A stretch of 64,000 nucleotides of DNA from Myxococcales bacterium (GTDB lineage: Bacteria; Myxococcota_A; Polyangia; Polyangiales; Polyangiaceae): NCBI GenBank assembly GCA_016794345.1, contig JAEUKE010000053.1, positions 1 to 64,000 of the forward strand. Reading direction: 5' to 3'. Below, in pieces: positions 45,864-58,032 of this stretch (position 1 is the stretch's first letter; each line of letters starts with the position of its first letter). The notes under the pieces are model-generated. The model was not told the DNA's origin. It did no database searches and saw only the letters and a program-made list of their open reading frames with translations. A program made the position numbers and the translations under genes.

Positions 45864-46744
45864 TGAACGCTGGAAGGGGCTGGCTCGCGCGGGGCGCGGC
45901 GCTGACCCTCTTGGCCCTCGTCGCCGCCGCCGTGGCCGCACACTTCGGCGCCTCGACGGCGCGCTGCCCGGGCGGGGCCGTCGCGCTCGGGCCGCGGTGT
46001 TGCGGCGAAGGGCAGTCGCTCGTCGAAGGCCGCTGCCAAGGCGAGCCCTCGCGCTGCCCCGATGCTCTCCGCGTGACGGCCGCGGGCTGCGTCGCGCCGA
46101 CCCAACGGGTTCGGATCGACGCCGGCGCCGTCGGGAGCTTCCCACCGGATTGGGAGGCCGCCGGCCGTGATCTCCCGCAGGGTTCGGTCCCGGCTTTCGA
46201 GATCGACGCCTTCGAGGTGACCGAGGCTCGCTGGACGGAGTGCGCTTCGGCGGGGCCTTGTGCGCCCCGCCCGGACGAGGGCGAGCCGGGGACGCCCGTC
46301 CGCGACGTGAGCGCGACCGAGGCCGCCGCGTTCTGCGCCTTCGCAGGTGGCCGGCTGCCGACCCCCGAAGAGCACGCGATGGCCGCGTCGGGCGCAGAGG
46401 GCCGCCGCTATCCGTGGGGCTTCGCAGGGGTCGTGTGTCGCAACGCTTCCTTCGGGCTCGTTGTCGGGCCGTGCGCCGAGGGCGCCTCGAAGCCCGAGCT
46501 GGCCGGGATGCGGCCGGACGGCGCGACCGCTGGCGGCGTCCACGATCTGGCCGGAAATGTCGCGGAGTGGACGCTGGCGGGCCGGACGGCCTTCGCCCGC
46601 GGGGGCTCGTTCCGATCGACCAGCTCGACGGCCCTCCGGGCCTGGAGCTCCGAGCCGACGCCCCCCGACACCCGGCGTGACGATCTCGGCTTTCGCTGCG
46701 CCTATCCCCTGACTTCGACGGCCTCGAAGACCCCGCGGTTGTAG
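45863..46744 (+). CDS. Membrane-anchored formylglycine-enzyme-like protein
   Basis: A 293-aa protein with an uncleaved or cleaved N-terminal hydrophobic segment (about 9-30), a short Cys-rich part ([17 protein letters not shown], several Cys to about 75), and a FGE/SUMF1 fold ([68 protein letters not shown]). The catalytic Cys pair expected after RGGSF is absent ([11 protein letters not shown]). I infer a non-enzymatic binding domain in the periplasm. Start ATG 45863 overlaps the FAH stop codon by one base. Confidence 0.76.
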   Translation: MNAGRGWLARGAALTLLALVAAAVAAHFGASTARCPGGAVALGPRCCGEGQSLVEGRCQGEPSRCPDALRVTAAGCVAPTQRVRIDAGAVGSFPPDWEAAGRDLPQGSVPAFEIDAFEVTEARWTECASAGPCAPRPDEGEPGTPVRDVSATEAAAFCAFAGGRLPTPEEHAMAASGAEGRRYPWGFAGVVCRNASFGLVVGPCAEGASKPELAGMRPDGATAGGVHDLAGNVAEWTLAGRTAFARGGSFRSTSSTALRAWSSEPTPPDTRRDDLGFRCAYPLTSTASKTPRL

Positions 46745-46785
46745 CCCCGGCAAACGCGGGCCTGGTATGTTCGTCGGCCCTCCTA

Positions 46786-48060
46786 ATGGCCGTCGCGCTC
46801 CTCTCCATCGGCACCGAGCTCACCCGCGGCGAAATCGTCGACACCAACGCGGCTTGGCTTGCCGCGACGCTGACCGAAGAAGGCTTCGACGTCGCGTGCG
46901 CGCAGGTCGTCGGCGACGAGCACGAGCACATCGTCGCGACCTTGCAGCGCCTCGGCGCCGAGCAGCGCATCGTCATCGTCACCGGCGGCCTCGGCCCGAC
47001 GTCGGACGACATAACCACGGCTTGCGCTGCCCAGGCCGCGAAGGTCGATCTCGTGCTCGACGAGAGCGCCCTCCTCTCCATTCGCCGCAAGGTCGAGGCG
47101 AAGGGCCGACTCGTCACCAAGCACCACGAGAAGCAGGCCGAGATCCCGCGCGGCGCGGAGATCCTCCCGAACGCCGACGGCACGGCTCCCGGCTACAGCA
47201 TCGCGATCGACAGCGCCCGGTTCTTCTTCTTGCCGGGTGTCCCACGAGAGATGAAGCGCATGTTCAAGGAGCAGGTCCTCCCGCGCATCCGCCCCATCGC
47301 GCCCAACGACACGTACGTCGTCCGCTTGCGCACCTTCGGCCTGCCGGAGTCGACCGCCGCGCAGCTCCTCGAGGACATCGAGCTCGAGAATATCTCGCTC
47401 GCCTACCGCGTGCATTTCCCCGAGCTCGACGTGAAGGTGCGGGCGAAGGGCGCGAACCTCGCCGCCGCGCGCGAGCTGGCAACCCAGGCCGCTGCAGTCG
47501 TCCGCGAGCGGCTGGGCGACGTCGTCTACGGCGAAGGGGACGACTCGCTGCCCTCCATCACCGGCCGCGCGCTGCGGCTCCGCGGCTGGCGCCTCGCGCT
47601 AGCGGAGTCGTGCACAGGCGGCCTCATTTCCCACCTGGTCACGAGCTACCCCGGCGCGAGCGACTTCTTGATCGGCTCGGCTGTGGTCTACGCCAACAGC
47701 GCGAAGACCCGGATGCTCGGCGTGTCGGAGGACACGCTCCGCGGGCACGGCGCCGTGAGCGCGGAGGTCGCGGCCGAGATGGCGCAGGGCGCGCGGCGCT
47801 TGTGTGAGGTCGACGTCGGGCTCAGCGTCACCGGGATCGCCGGTCCCTCCGGTGGTTCTTCGGCCAAGCCCGTCGGCCTCGTCTACTGGGCGGTCGCCCA
47901 CCCGGGCGGCACCTTCGTGCAGGAGCGCGTGTTCCGCGGCGACAGGAACGAGATCCAGATCCACGCCGCGTACAGCGCGCTCGATCTGCTGCGTCGCGTG
48001 GCGAGCGGGCTACCCGAAGGCTCACAGCCTCCGGTCAGCCAGCGCCCGCCGCCGCGCTGA
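46786..48060 (+). CDS. cinA: CinA: nicotinamide-nucleotide amidase/competence-damage protein
   Basis: A 424-aa two-domain protein. N-terminal MoCF-like COG1058 domain ([36 protein letters not shown]) with pyrophosphatase activity in related proteins; C-terminal PncC-type NMN deamidase domain ([44 protein letters not shown]). It salvages NMN in pyridine nucleotide recycling. Full length. It follows the FGE-like gene by 41 bases and is convergent with clpB over 20 bases. Confidence 0.94.
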   Translation: MAVALLSIGTELTRGEIVDTNAAWLAATLTEEGFDVACAQVVGDEHEHIVATLQRLGAEQRIVIVTGGLGPTSDDITTACAAQAAKVDLVLDESALLSIRRKVEAKGRLVTKHHEKQAEIPRGAEILPNADGTAPGYSIAIDSARFFFLPGVPREMKRMFKEQVLPRIRPIAPNDTYVVRLRTFGLPESTAAQLLEDIELENISLAYRVHFPELDVKVRAKGANLAAARELATQAAAVVRERLGDVVYGEGDDSLPSITGRALRLRGWRLALAESCTGGLISHLVTSYPGASDFLIGSAVVYANSAKTRMLGVSEDTLRGHGAVSAEVAAEMAQGARRLCEVDVGLSVTGIAGPSGGSSAKPVGLVYWAVAHPGGTFVQERVFRGDRNEIQIHAAYSALDLLRRVASGLPEGSQPPVSQRPPPR

Positions 48061-48080
48061 GCTTTCCCGAGCGGTGCCCG

Positions 48081-50690
48081 TCAGTTCAGGTCGACCTTTT
48101 CGAACTTCAGGGTGTCGCCCGCGCGATCGATGACGATGCGATCGCCCGAGGTGAACTGCCCGCCGAGCACGGACTTGGCGAGCTCGTCCTCGACGTACCG
48201 CTGGATGGCCCGCTTGAGCGGCCGCGCGCCGTATTGCGGATCCCAGCCGACCTGCACGAGCAGCTCCTTCGCGGCCTGCGTGATCTCGACCTGGATTCCC
48301 CGCTTCTCCACACGCTTCTTGAAGCGCGCGAGCTGGATGTCGACGATCTTCGTCATCTGACCGCGGTCGAGCCGGCGGAACACGACGATCTCGTCCAGCC
48401 GGTTCAGGAACTCGGGCCGGAACGCCTGGCGCACCTCGCTCAGCACGGCTTGTTTGACCGCCTTCGCCTTCTGCTCGTCGTCGAGCCCGCGGTCTTCTTC
48501 GATGGCCGCGGCCTGCGCCGAGCCGACGTTCGAGGTGAGGATGAGCACCGTGTTCTTGAAGTCCACGGTGCGGCCCTGCCCGTCCGTCAGCCGGCCGTCG
48601 TCCAGCACCTGGAGCAGCGTGTTCCACACGTCCGGGTGCGCCTTCTCGATCTCGTCGAACAGGATGACGCTGTAGGGCCTGCGCCGAACGGGCTCGGTCA
48701 GCTGACCGCCCTCCTCATACCCGACGTAGCCCGGCGGCGCACCGATGAGCCTCGCGACCGCGTGGCGCTCGCCGTATTCGCTCATGTCGATGCGCACCAT
48801 CGCGCGCTCGTCGTTGAAGAGCCGCTCGGCGAGCGCCTTCGCGAGCTCCGTCTTGCCGACGCCGGTCGGCCCGAGGAAGGCGAACGATCCGATCGGCCTC
48901 CGCTCGTCGCCGAGGCCTGCGCGGGAGCGCCGGATGGCGTTGCCGATCGCCTGGAGCGCCTCCTCCTGGCCGACCACGCGCGCGCGCAGATCGTCCTCGA
49001 GGTGCAGGAGCTTCTGCATCTCGCTCTCGAGCATCTTCGAGACCGGGATGCCGGTCCACCGAGAGATGACCTGGGCGATGTCCTCGTCCGTCACCTCTTC
49101 CTTCAGGTAGGCCTGGCTCGTCTGCACCTCCGCGAGCCTCGCGCGGAGCGCCTCGCGCTGCCGCTCGAGCTCCGGGATCTTGCCGTATTCGACCTCTGCG
49201 GCCTTGCCGAGATCGCCGCGACGCTTGGCCGTTTCGCTCTCGAGGCGCATCTCCTCGAGCTTGGGCGGGATGGCGCGGAGCTCCCCGATGACCTCCTTCT
49301 CGGCAAGCCACTGCGCGCGCATCGCGTCGCGCTTGGCCTGCATCTCGCGGATCTCTTCCTTCACCTCTTCGAGGCGGGTCTTGGAGGCCTTGTCGCTCTC
49401 GCGCTTGAGCGCCTGCTCCTCCATCTGCAGCTTGAGCAGCCCGCGCTCCACCTGATCGATCGGCGTGGGCAGGCTGTCGATCTCCATGCGGATGCGCGAC
49501 GCCGCCTCGTCCACCAGGTCGATCGCCTTGTCCGGCAGGAACCGCTCGGTGATGTACCGGTGAGAGAGGTTGGCTGCGGCGATGAGCGCGGCGTCCTGGA
49601 TGCGGATCCCGTGGTGGGTCTCGTAGCGCTCCTTCAGGCCGCGGAGGATCGCGATCGTGTCTTCCACCGTCGGCTGTCCGACGAACACTTGCTGGAACCG
49701 CCGCTCGAGCGCCGCGTCCTTTTCGATGTGCTTGCGGTACTCGTCGAGCGTCGTCGCGCCGATGCAGCGGAGCTCCCCACGCGCGAGCGCCGGCTTGAGC
49801 ATGTTCGCCGCGTCCATCGCGCCCTCGGCCGCGCCCGCGCCGACGAGGGTGTGCAGCTCGTCGATGAAGAGGATGATGCGCCCCTCGGCGGCCTCGATCT
49901 CCTTGAGCACCGCCTTCAGGCGGTCCTCGAACTCGCCGCGGAACTTCGACCCGGCCACCATCGACGCGAGGTCGAGCGCCCGAAGATCCTTCTCCTTGAG
50001 GCTCTCGGGGACATCACCGCGGACGATGCGCTGCGCGATCCCCTCGACGATCGCCGTCTTGCCGACGCCGGGCTCGCCGATGAGCACCGGGTTGTTCTTC
50101 GTGCGCCGCGAGAGCACCTGCATGACGCGGCGGATCTCCTCGTCGCGACCGATGACCGGATCGATCTTCCCGCGTCGCGCGAGGTCCGTGAGGTTCCGCG
50201 TGTATTTGTCGAGCGCCTGGAATTTCCCCTCCGGGTCCTTGTCGGTCACCCGCTGCGACCCGCGAACCTGCGTGAGGGCCTGCAGGATCTTCTCGTAGGT
50301 GAGTCCGGCCTTCTCGAGCAGCGACATCAGATCGCGGTCGTGTTTCGCGGCCGCGAGCAGCAGGTGCTCGGTCGAGACGTAGTCGTCCTTCAGGGCCTTG
50401 CTCTCGTCCTCGGCCTTCTGCACGAGGAGCAGGGCGCGCCGGCCGAGGCCCGGCTCCGCGCCGCCGCTGACTCGGGGCATGCTGTTCAGCTTGGCCTCGA
50501 GCGCCGCCTGCAACGCTTGCGGGCTCGCTCCGGCCTTGCTCACGACTGGGGCAACGATGCCGCCTTCCTGCGTGAGCAGCTCGAGGAGGATGTGCTCCGG
50601 ATAGAGCTCCGGGGATCCGTTGCGGCTTGCGAGGTCCACGGCGCCACGGAGAGCCTCCTGCGCCTTCGTCGTCATGCGCTCGATTCTCAT
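48081..50690 (-). CDS. clpB: ATP-dependent disaggregase ClpB
   Basis: Hsp100 chaperone, 869 aa, that with DnaK pulls aggregated proteins apart. N-domain (Clp_N repeats), first AAA+ domain with GEPGVGKT (about residue 205), the ClpB-specific coiled-coil middle domain (about 410-530, rich in Glu/Arg/Lys), second AAA+ domain with GPTGVGKT (about 608), and the C-terminal ClpB oligomerisation domain. No ClpP-binding loop was sought. ATG 50690. No CIRCE-type or sigma-32 box is obvious in the 190-base spacer in front, which holds hairpin repeat copy D. Confidence 0.97.
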   Translation of the reverse strand: MRIERMTTKAQEALRGAVDLASRNGSPELYPEHILLELLTQEGGIVAPVVSKAGASPQALQAALEAKLNSMPRVSGGAEPGLGRRALLLVQKAEDESKALKDDYVSTEHLLLAAAKHDRDLMSLLEKAGLTYEKILQALTQVRGSQRVTDKDPEGKFQALDKYTRNLTDLARRGKIDPVIGRDEEIRRVMQVLSRRTKNNPVLIGEPGVGKTAIVEGIAQRIVRGDVPESLKEKDLRALDLASMVAGSKFRGEFEDRLKAVLKEIEAAEGRIILFIDELHTLVGAGAAEGAMDAANMLKPALARGELRCIGATTLDEYRKHIEKDAALERRFQQVFVGQPTVEDTIAILRGLKERYETHHGIRIQDAALIAAANLSHRYITERFLPDKAIDLVDEAASRIRMEIDSLPTPIDQVERGLLKLQMEEQALKRESDKASKTRLEEVKEEIREMQAKRDAMRAQWLAEKEVIGELRAIPPKLEEMRLESETAKRRGDLGKAAEVEYGKIPELERQREALRARLAEVQTSQAYLKEEVTDEDIAQVISRWTGIPVSKMLESEMQKLLHLEDDLRARVVGQEEALQAIGNAIRRSRAGLGDERRPIGSFAFLGPTGVGKTELAKALAERLFNDERAMVRIDMSEYGERHAVARLIGAPPGYVGYEEGGQLTEPVRRRPYSVILFDEIEKAHPDVWNTLLQVLDDGRLTDGQGRTVDFKNTVLILTSNVGSAQAAAIEEDRGLDDEQKAKAVKQAVLSEVRQAFRPEFLNRLDEIVVFRRLDRGQMTKIVDIQLARFKKRVEKRGIQVEITQAAKELLVQVGWDPQYGARPLKRAIQRYVEDELAKSVLGGQFTSGDRIVIDRAGDTLKFEKVDLN

Positions 50691-50792
50691 TGCAGCCGCA
50701 AGCTAAGACCGTGCCAAAGCGCGGCAAGGCCTTGACCGAAGAGGCGCGGAGCCGAAGATTGGGAGAGATGCGCGTCGAACGAGCTGGGACTG

Positions 50793-50823
50793 TCCCCTCG
50801 CGAAGCGAGAGGGGCCGGGGGGG
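50793..50823 (-). repeat. C-rich hairpin repeat, copy D (inverted)
   Basis: Read on the minus strand it is the same design as the other copies: C-run with GG, CCCC, then a hairpin. The stem is imperfect (CTCGC-GAA-GCGAG with flanking CCC and GGG). It lies in the spacer between clpB and gyrB, which are both on the minus strand. Confidence 0.65.
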
Positions 50824-50880
50824 TGAAGGAGCAGCACCTCCCTCATCCAGCACAACGACGCCGCCTTTGTCGGCAGACTG

Positions 50881-53424
<2,544 letters not shown>

Positions 53425-53457
53425 TCATAGGCCGGCAGCCCCTCTGGATCAAGCTCG

Positions 53458-54657
53458 CTACGCCTCCCGGATGACACCCCCAAGCACTTGAAATACTTTC
53501 GGATTTGACGCCGCGAGCGCCTCCCGCAGGAGCCCCTCGCGGGTGCTCGTGATGAGCAGCTGGCCGCGCGTCTCCTCGAGGAACGAAAACAGGGCTTCGG
53601 TCCGGCTCGGATCGAGCTCGCTCGAGATGTCGTCGAGCAGCTGAATCGGCCAGAGACCGGTGCTCGACGCGATGGACGCGCTCTCGGCTGCCTTCATCGC
53701 GAGCGCGAGGGCGCGGTGTTGACCCTGAGAGGCGACCTGCCGCGCGGGGTAGCCGTCGAGCTCCAGCGCCAGCTCGTCTTTGTGCGGACCGAAGGTCGCG
53801 ACCTTCGCTCCCACGTCACGATGACGACGTGACCGGAGCTCCTCCGCGGCGACGGCCTCGTCGCCGGACCCGCCCGCGGCGTAGCGGACCGTGAGCCGCA
53901 GATCCGGCGAGGCGATCTTCCCGAACGCGCGCATGAGCTCGGGCGCGAAGTCTCGTACGGCGCGCTCGCGTGACCGCGTCAGGCTCGCGCCCTCGCGCGC
54001 GGCGACGAGCTCGAACGCCTCGAGCTCCGCCAGCGAGGTGGAAGGTCTGCGCAAGAGCTCCTGCCGCGCGCGGAGCGCCCGCGCGTACCGTGTGCCCGCG
54101 CGGACCGAGCTCGGCGCCAGGTAGAAGCCGAGGCGATCGAGCAGGCGACGACGCAGCGCGGCCGGCCCGTTCGAGAGCTGGAGCTCGTCCGGGTAGAACA
54201 CGACGACGGGCGAGCGACGCGCGTAGCTGACGATGTTGTCAGGCTCATTGCCGTCGAGCCGCAGGTGCAGGGTGCCCTTGTGCAGGGCTGCGCTCTGCAG
54301 CCGATCCATCGGCGGGAGCTCACCGCGTTGCTCGGCGAAGAGGGCGCGCACCGAAAACGCGGCCTCCCCGTGCCGGACGATCTCGCGCAGCCTCGGAGCG
54401 CGAAAGCTGCGCGACGTGGCGACCAGGTAGACGGCCTCGAGCAGGGCGGTCTTCCCCTGCCCGTTGTCGCCACAGATCAGGTTGATCTCGGCGTCCGGCG
54501 CGATGGACTGGTCCGGGAGGTTACGAAAGGCGGTGACGCCGATCTCGCGCAGCCAGACGCGACCCGCGCCGGCGGCAGGAGCCCCACGAAGACCCGGGTC
54601 ACCCGAGTCGCGCCCAGGAGGGCCGACCCCGGCCGGGGCCTCGTCCCCTGGGCCCAC
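53458..54657 (-). CDS. recF: Recombination/gap repair protein RecF
   Basis: SMC-like ATPase, 399 aa, that loads RecA at ssDNA gaps with RecO and RecR. Walker A GDNGQGKTALLEAVYL, signature-like region, RRLLDRLGF, and the Walker B region LLDDISSELD (about residue 350) are present. From the GTG at 54657 it has about 34 residues (rich in Gly, Pro, Ala) before the usual LREIGVTAFRN start; no ATG/GTG/TTG lies closer in frame, so the extension is probably real. The start is one base past the dnaN stop, so the two are coupled. Confidence 0.94.
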   Translation of the reverse strand: MGPGDEAPAGVGPPGRDSGDPGLRGAPAAGAGRVWLREIGVTAFRNLPDQSIAPDAEINLICGDNGQGKTALLEAVYLVATSRSFRAPRLREIVRHGEAAFSVRALFAEQRGELPPMDRLQSAALHKGTLHLRLDGNEPDNIVSYARRSPVVVFYPDELQLSNGPAALRRRLLDRLGFYLAPSSVRAGTRYARALRARQELLRRPSTSLAELEAFELVAAREGASLTRSRERAVRDFAPELMRAFGKIASPDLRLTVRYAAGGSGDEAVAAEELRSRRHRDVGAKVATFGPHKDELALELDGYPARQVASQGQHRALALAMKAAESASIASSTGLWPIQLLDDISSELDPSRTEALFSFLEETRGQLLITSTREGLLREALAASNPKVFQVLGGVIREA

Positions 54658-54658
54658 C

Positions 54659-55795
54659 TCAGATCCGCATGGGCATCACGACCGCGACGAAGCTCTCTTT
54701 GTCGGACTCGGTCGCAGGCCGGATGATGGCGGGGTCGAGCTCGCCGGAGACACCGAGGAGCACCTCCTCGTCCTCGAGGGCGCCGAGCACGTCGAGGAAG
54801 TACTTGGCGTTGAACCCGATCGTCAGGTCGTTCCCGGCGAAATCGACGGGGATCTCGTCGAAGCCGTAGCCGCTCTCCGGGCTCTCGCTCGTGATCCGCA
54901 GGAGGCCGTTGGTGGTGGTCAGCTTGACCCCACCGGTGCGCTCGCTCGCGGCGATGCGGACGGCGTCGAGCGCGTCCGAGAACGCCTTGCGAGGTGCGCG
55001 CACCGTGCGGTCGGTCGTCTTCGGGATGACCTGCTGGTAGGGCGGGAACTGTGCGTCCACCAGCTTCACGCTGAAGCGCATGCCACCGATATCGAAGAAC
55101 GCGTTCGGGCCGCTCTGACGGATGCTGACAAGGGCGTCAGCTTCTTTGCCGTCCGCGCGGGCGTCGTCGGCGAGGCGACGTAGCTCGTTGATCGCCTTGA
55201 GGGGGATGAGCATCGTCGCCGTGGCGCTGACGCCCTCCACCGTGGCTTCCATCTTCGAGAGGCGGTGCCCGTCGGTCGTCACCATGCGGACGCGATCGCC
55301 GGACCACTCGAAGAGCGCGCTGTTCACGTGGGCGCGTGTCTCGTCGGTCGAGATCGAGAAGTGCGTCCGCGCGATGAGCTTCGAGAGGAGGTCGACCGGG
55401 AGCGTGAGCTGCGGCGCTGCCGGGTCGGGCTGCGGCAACACGGGGAAGTCCGTCCCGGGGATGGCCGGCACGGTGAACCGGCGAGGGGAGCCCGCGGCCT
55501 TGATGATGGCCTGCCCGCCGCCCGAAGACGCGAGCGAGATGGGACCCTCCGGCATGGCCTTGATGCGATCGTGGAGGTCACGGGCCTGGACGGCGATGGC
55601 GCCGGCCGTCGACACCTCCGCCGAGGTCTGGCCGGTGAGGCCGAGGTACATGTCCGTCGCGCTGACCCGCAGGACGTTGCCCTCCGCGGTGAGGAGGACG
55701 TTCGAGAGCGCCGGCATGGCGCTCTTGCGATCGGCCACGCCCTGACAACGAGCGACGAGGCGCAGCAGGTCCTTCTTGGCGACGACGATCTCCAT
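54659..55795 (-). CDS. dnaN: DNA polymerase III beta sliding clamp
   Basis: Sliding clamp subunit, 378 aa, three repeated clamp domains. Start MEIVVAKKDLLRLVARCQGVADRK, LPVDLLSKLIARTHFSISTDETR, VRMVTTDGHRLSKME and the C-terminal VAVVMPMRI are family landmarks. ATG at 55795 is chosen; a TTG two codons upstream also opens the frame. dnaN-recF-gyrB on the minus strand is the usual order near bacterial origins; dnaA, usually upstream of dnaN, is replaced by a 343-base spacer and a plus-strand kinase gene. Confidence 0.96.
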   Translation of the reverse strand: MEIVVAKKDLLRLVARCQGVADRKSAMPALSNVLLTAEGNVLRVSATDMYLGLTGQTSAEVSTAGAIAVQARDLHDRIKAMPEGPISLASSGGGQAIIKAAGSPRRFTVPAIPGTDFPVLPQPDPAAPQLTLPVDLLSKLIARTHFSISTDETRAHVNSALFEWSGDRVRMVTTDGHRLSKMEATVEGVSATATMLIPLKAINELRRLADDARADGKEADALVSIRQSGPNAFFDIGGMRFSVKLVDAQFPPYQQVIPKTTDRTVRAPRKAFSDALDAVRIAASERTGGVKLTTTNGLLRITSESPESGYGFDEIPVDFAGNDLTIGFNAKYFLDVLGALEDEEVLLGVSGELDPAIIRPATESDKESFVAVVMPMRI

Positions 55796-55801
55796 ACGCA
55801 A

Positions 55802-56138
55802 AAGGCTCCGTCGATCGCTCTTAGCAGGGTTCCGTGTGAGGTTGGAGAGGGTTTCAGGGCGAAGCGCACAGGGCCTAAGAGAGAGAGAAAGCTTAAAATT
55901 TCAAACTCGTAGGAGTGATAGGGCCTGTGGGTTCTGGGGATAACGCGAGGACGTCCCGAGTTACGCGTAGTTAGGTGCCCGTCGGGCGGTGGAGAGTCTT
56001 CGGACGAGATCTCGGAGAGGGTGTGGGCTCGCGCGAGCATCCCCGCCGGAGGGTCATTTTCTCGGGACGTTTCCCACAGCGTTCCCCTCGGTTTTTCGTG
56101 GCGTCGGTGGGCGCGATCGCGGAATGTAAAGCCAAGCG
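55802..56138. other. Intergenic region upstream of dnaN, AT-rich patch
   Basis: The only spacer over 300 bases. It must hold the promoters of dnaN and of the divergent kinase gene. An unusually AT-rich patch lies at about 55882-55906 (AAAGCTTAAAATTTCAAA), including a TTGAAA on the dnaN strand. One DnaA-box-like site, TGGGGATAA (55935-55943, one mismatch to TGTGGATAA), and a weaker TTTCCCACA (56070-56078, two mismatches). That is too little to call an origin, but the setting is origin-like. Confidence 0.35.
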
Positions 56139-57368
56139 ATGATTCGGTGCGCGCACTGCGGGCTGTTGCACGTCTCCTCGCGTACCGTGTGTCCCACGAC
56201 CGGGCTGCCAATCCAGGGCGCGACGGAGCGCCGCGTCCGACGAAACTCGTCGGTCCCTGCGCCGAAGCCGAACCGCGCGCGGCAGCTGCAAGGCCGGGTT
56301 CTGGACGGTCGCTACAGGATCGTCGCGGCGATCGGTCAGGGGGGTATGGGAACGGTGTACGAGGCCGAGGACCTCGTCACGCACCGGCGCGTCGCCATCA
56401 AGGTGCTGAAGCCGGAGCACGCCGAGAAGCCCGAGGCGGTGACCCGTCTGCAGCACGAGGCCAGGGTTGCCGGAGGGCTCCGCCACGAGAACATCTGTGC
56501 GGTGTATGCGGTCGGCCAGCTGGAAGACGGAAGCCCTTACGTGGTGATGGAGCGCCTCCACGGCGAGACGCTGGCCGCCCGGCTCTCGCGGACTGGTCCG
56601 GTCGCTGCGGGGGAGCTTGTCGAGGTGGCGCTCCAGGTCCTCGAGGGGCTCCGGGCGGCCCATGCGCGTCGCGTCCTGCATCGCGACATGAAGCCGGACA
56701 ACATCTTCCTGTGTGAAGCAGGGGGGCGAATCGTCGCCAAGGTCGTGGACTTCGGGATCTCGAAGGGGATGGGGGACGAGAAGGCACACCACCTGACGCG
56801 GACGGGGATGGTGATGGGCACGCCTTATTACATGGCCCCGGAGCAAGCGATGGGCGAGCGCGACCTGGATGGACGGGTGGATGTCTGGGGCGTGGGCGTG
56901 GCGCTCTACGAGGGGCTCAGCGGGATCAGGCCGTTCGTCGCCAAGAACTACAACGCCCTCCTCGTGCAGATCCTCACGGCCACCCCCCGCCCGATCGAGG
57001 AGATCTGTCCGAGCCTCCCGCGAGGGCTGGGAGAAGTGATCAAGAAGGCGCTCGAGAAGCGCCGAGAGAACCGGTACGCGTCCGCCGTCGAGCTTCGCAC
57101 GGCTCTGCTCCCCTTCCGGATGACGACCGCCAAGCCTCGCCCGGCGGAGTACTTTTCCCTTCCCCGGGTCTCCCTGTTCGGGACCTCGGAGGATTCGTCG
57201 ACCTCCTCCGACGACGAGCCGACCCTCGAGATGATCCGGGAGTCCCTGCCGGACGGCCCGACGATCGGGCGAGAGGAGGACGCAGATCTGACCCAGGTCG
57301 ACGAGCCGCCGTCGTTCGCGGACTCGGCTGATTCGGACCAGGCGCTCACCGAGCGACGCCGGCGATGA
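56139..57368 (+). CDS. Zinc-ribbon Ser/Thr protein kinase (intact)
   Basis: A 409-aa Hanks-type kinase. N-terminal zinc ribbon (C4, C7, C18), kinase domain about residues 55-325 with glycine loop GQGGMGTVYEAE, Lys88 (VAIKVLK), H181-R182-D183, Asn188, DFG at 204-206, and MAPEQ (APE at 233-235). All catalytic residues are kept. The C-terminal 80 residues are acidic and Ser/Asp-rich with likely phosphoacceptors; there is no membrane segment, so it is a cytosolic kinase. It is a relative of the pseudokinase at 12.4 kb, with the same zinc ribbon. Its stop overlaps the ABC ATPase start (ATGA). Confidence 0.92.
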   Translation: MIRCAHCGLLHVSSRTVCPTTGLPIQGATERRVRRNSSVPAPKPNRARQLQGRVLDGRYRIVAAIGQGGMGTVYEAEDLVTHRRVAIKVLKPEHAEKPEAVTRLQHEARVAGGLRHENICAVYAVGQLEDGSPYVVMERLHGETLAARLSRTGPVAAGELVEVALQVLEGLRAAHARRVLHRDMKPDNIFLCEAGGRIVAKVVDFGISKGMGDEKAHHLTRTGMVMGTPYYMAPEQAMGERDLDGRVDVWGVGVALYEGLSGIRPFVAKNYNALLVQILTATPRPIEEICPSLPRGLGEVIKKALEKRRENRYASAVELRTALLPFRMTTAKPRPAEYFSLPRVSLFGTSEDSSTSSDDEPTLEMIRESLPDGPTIGREEDADLTQVDEPPSFADSADSDQALTERRRR

Positions 57369-57997
57369 GCGAGCGGTTCGTCCGGGTTCGAGGGATCTCC
57401 AAGCGGTACGGGGGAACCGTTGCTTTGCGCGGCGTCGACCTCGAGCTCAGAGCGGGTCGGCCGACCTTGATCGTGGGCGCAAACGGTTCGGGGAAGTCGA
57501 CGCTGCTGGGGATCCTGGCGGGGACGATCAAGCCAACGACCGGGACGGTGGAGGTTGGCCCCGACGGAGGCGATCTTCGTGAGGAGGTCGGGTTGCTCTC
57601 CCACGAGACACTCGCGTACGGCGATCTGACCGGAAAGCAGAACGTGGCCATTGCGGCCGAGGTGATGGGGCTCGACCCGGAGGAGGCCTGGACCGACGTT
57701 GCTGCTCGGTTCGACCTGGGGTCCTTTGCCCTCCGGCCGCTCCGGACGAACTCGCGTGGTCAGAAGCAGAGGATCGCGCTGGCCCGCGCGATGGTGCACC
57801 GCCCAACGGTCGTCTTGCTCGACGAGCCGACGACGGGCTTGGACGCGAAGGGTGTGGAGCGACTCCTCGCCGTGGCAGAAGAAGAGGTGCAGCGAGGTGC
57901 CGTCGTCGTCGTGGTCGCTCACGACGTGGAAACCTGGAGCCGGCTGAGCCCAAGGGTCGCGCGGCTCGATCGGGGTCGTTTGGAGAGTTTCACGTGA
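57365..57997 (+). CDS. ABC transporter ATPase, CcmA-like
   Basis: ATP-binding subunit of an ABC transporter, 210 aa. Walker A GANGSGKST (38-46), a degenerate signature NSRGQKQR (129-136) in place of LSGGQ, Walker B VVLLDEPTTGLD (149-160), and the H-loop VAHD. Size and sequence (TLLGILAGTIKPTTGTV, LTGKQNV) resemble CcmA, the ATPase of the CcmABCD heme/CcmE-release complex, but no CcmB permease follows. It overlaps the kinase gene by 4 bases. The last codons and the stop TGA (57995-57997) lie within a parS site. Confidence 0.85.
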   Translation: MSERFVRVRGISKRYGGTVALRGVDLELRAGRPTLIVGANGSGKSTLLGILAGTIKPTTGTVEVGPDGGDLREEVGLLSHETLAYGDLTGKQNVAIAAEVMGLDPEEAWTDVAARFDLGSFALRPLRTNSRGQKQRIALARAMVHRPTVVLLDEPTTGLDAKGVERLLAVAEEEVQRGAVVVVVAHDVETWSRLSPRVARLDRGRLESFT

Positions 57998-58001
57998 AAC
58001 C
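57986..58001. promoter_or_regulatory. parS site 1 (ParB-binding centromere)
   Basis: The central GTTTCACGTGAAAC (57987-58000) is a perfect 14-base palindrome; the 16-mer AGTTTCACGTGAAACC matches the bacterial parS consensus TGTTTCACGTGAAACA at 14 of 16 positions. ParB nucleates on such sites and spreads, so that ParA can segregate the origin region. The site overlaps the stop codon of the ABC ATPase gene. Confidence 0.85.
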
Positions 58002-58032
58002 ACCCACCTGGATGGATGGTCGAGCCTAAACA

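Noticed and set aside
55321..55333. CACGTG in TGTTCACGTGGGC as a further parS site
   Set aside because: One arm is missing a base and the other does not match; it lies inside dnaN. The CACGTG cores near 5119 and 34192 are also unmatched in the arms.
55802..56138. Calling this spacer oriC
   Set aside because: Only one near-match and one weak DnaA-box-like site were seen and dnaA is absent; reported as a possibility only.
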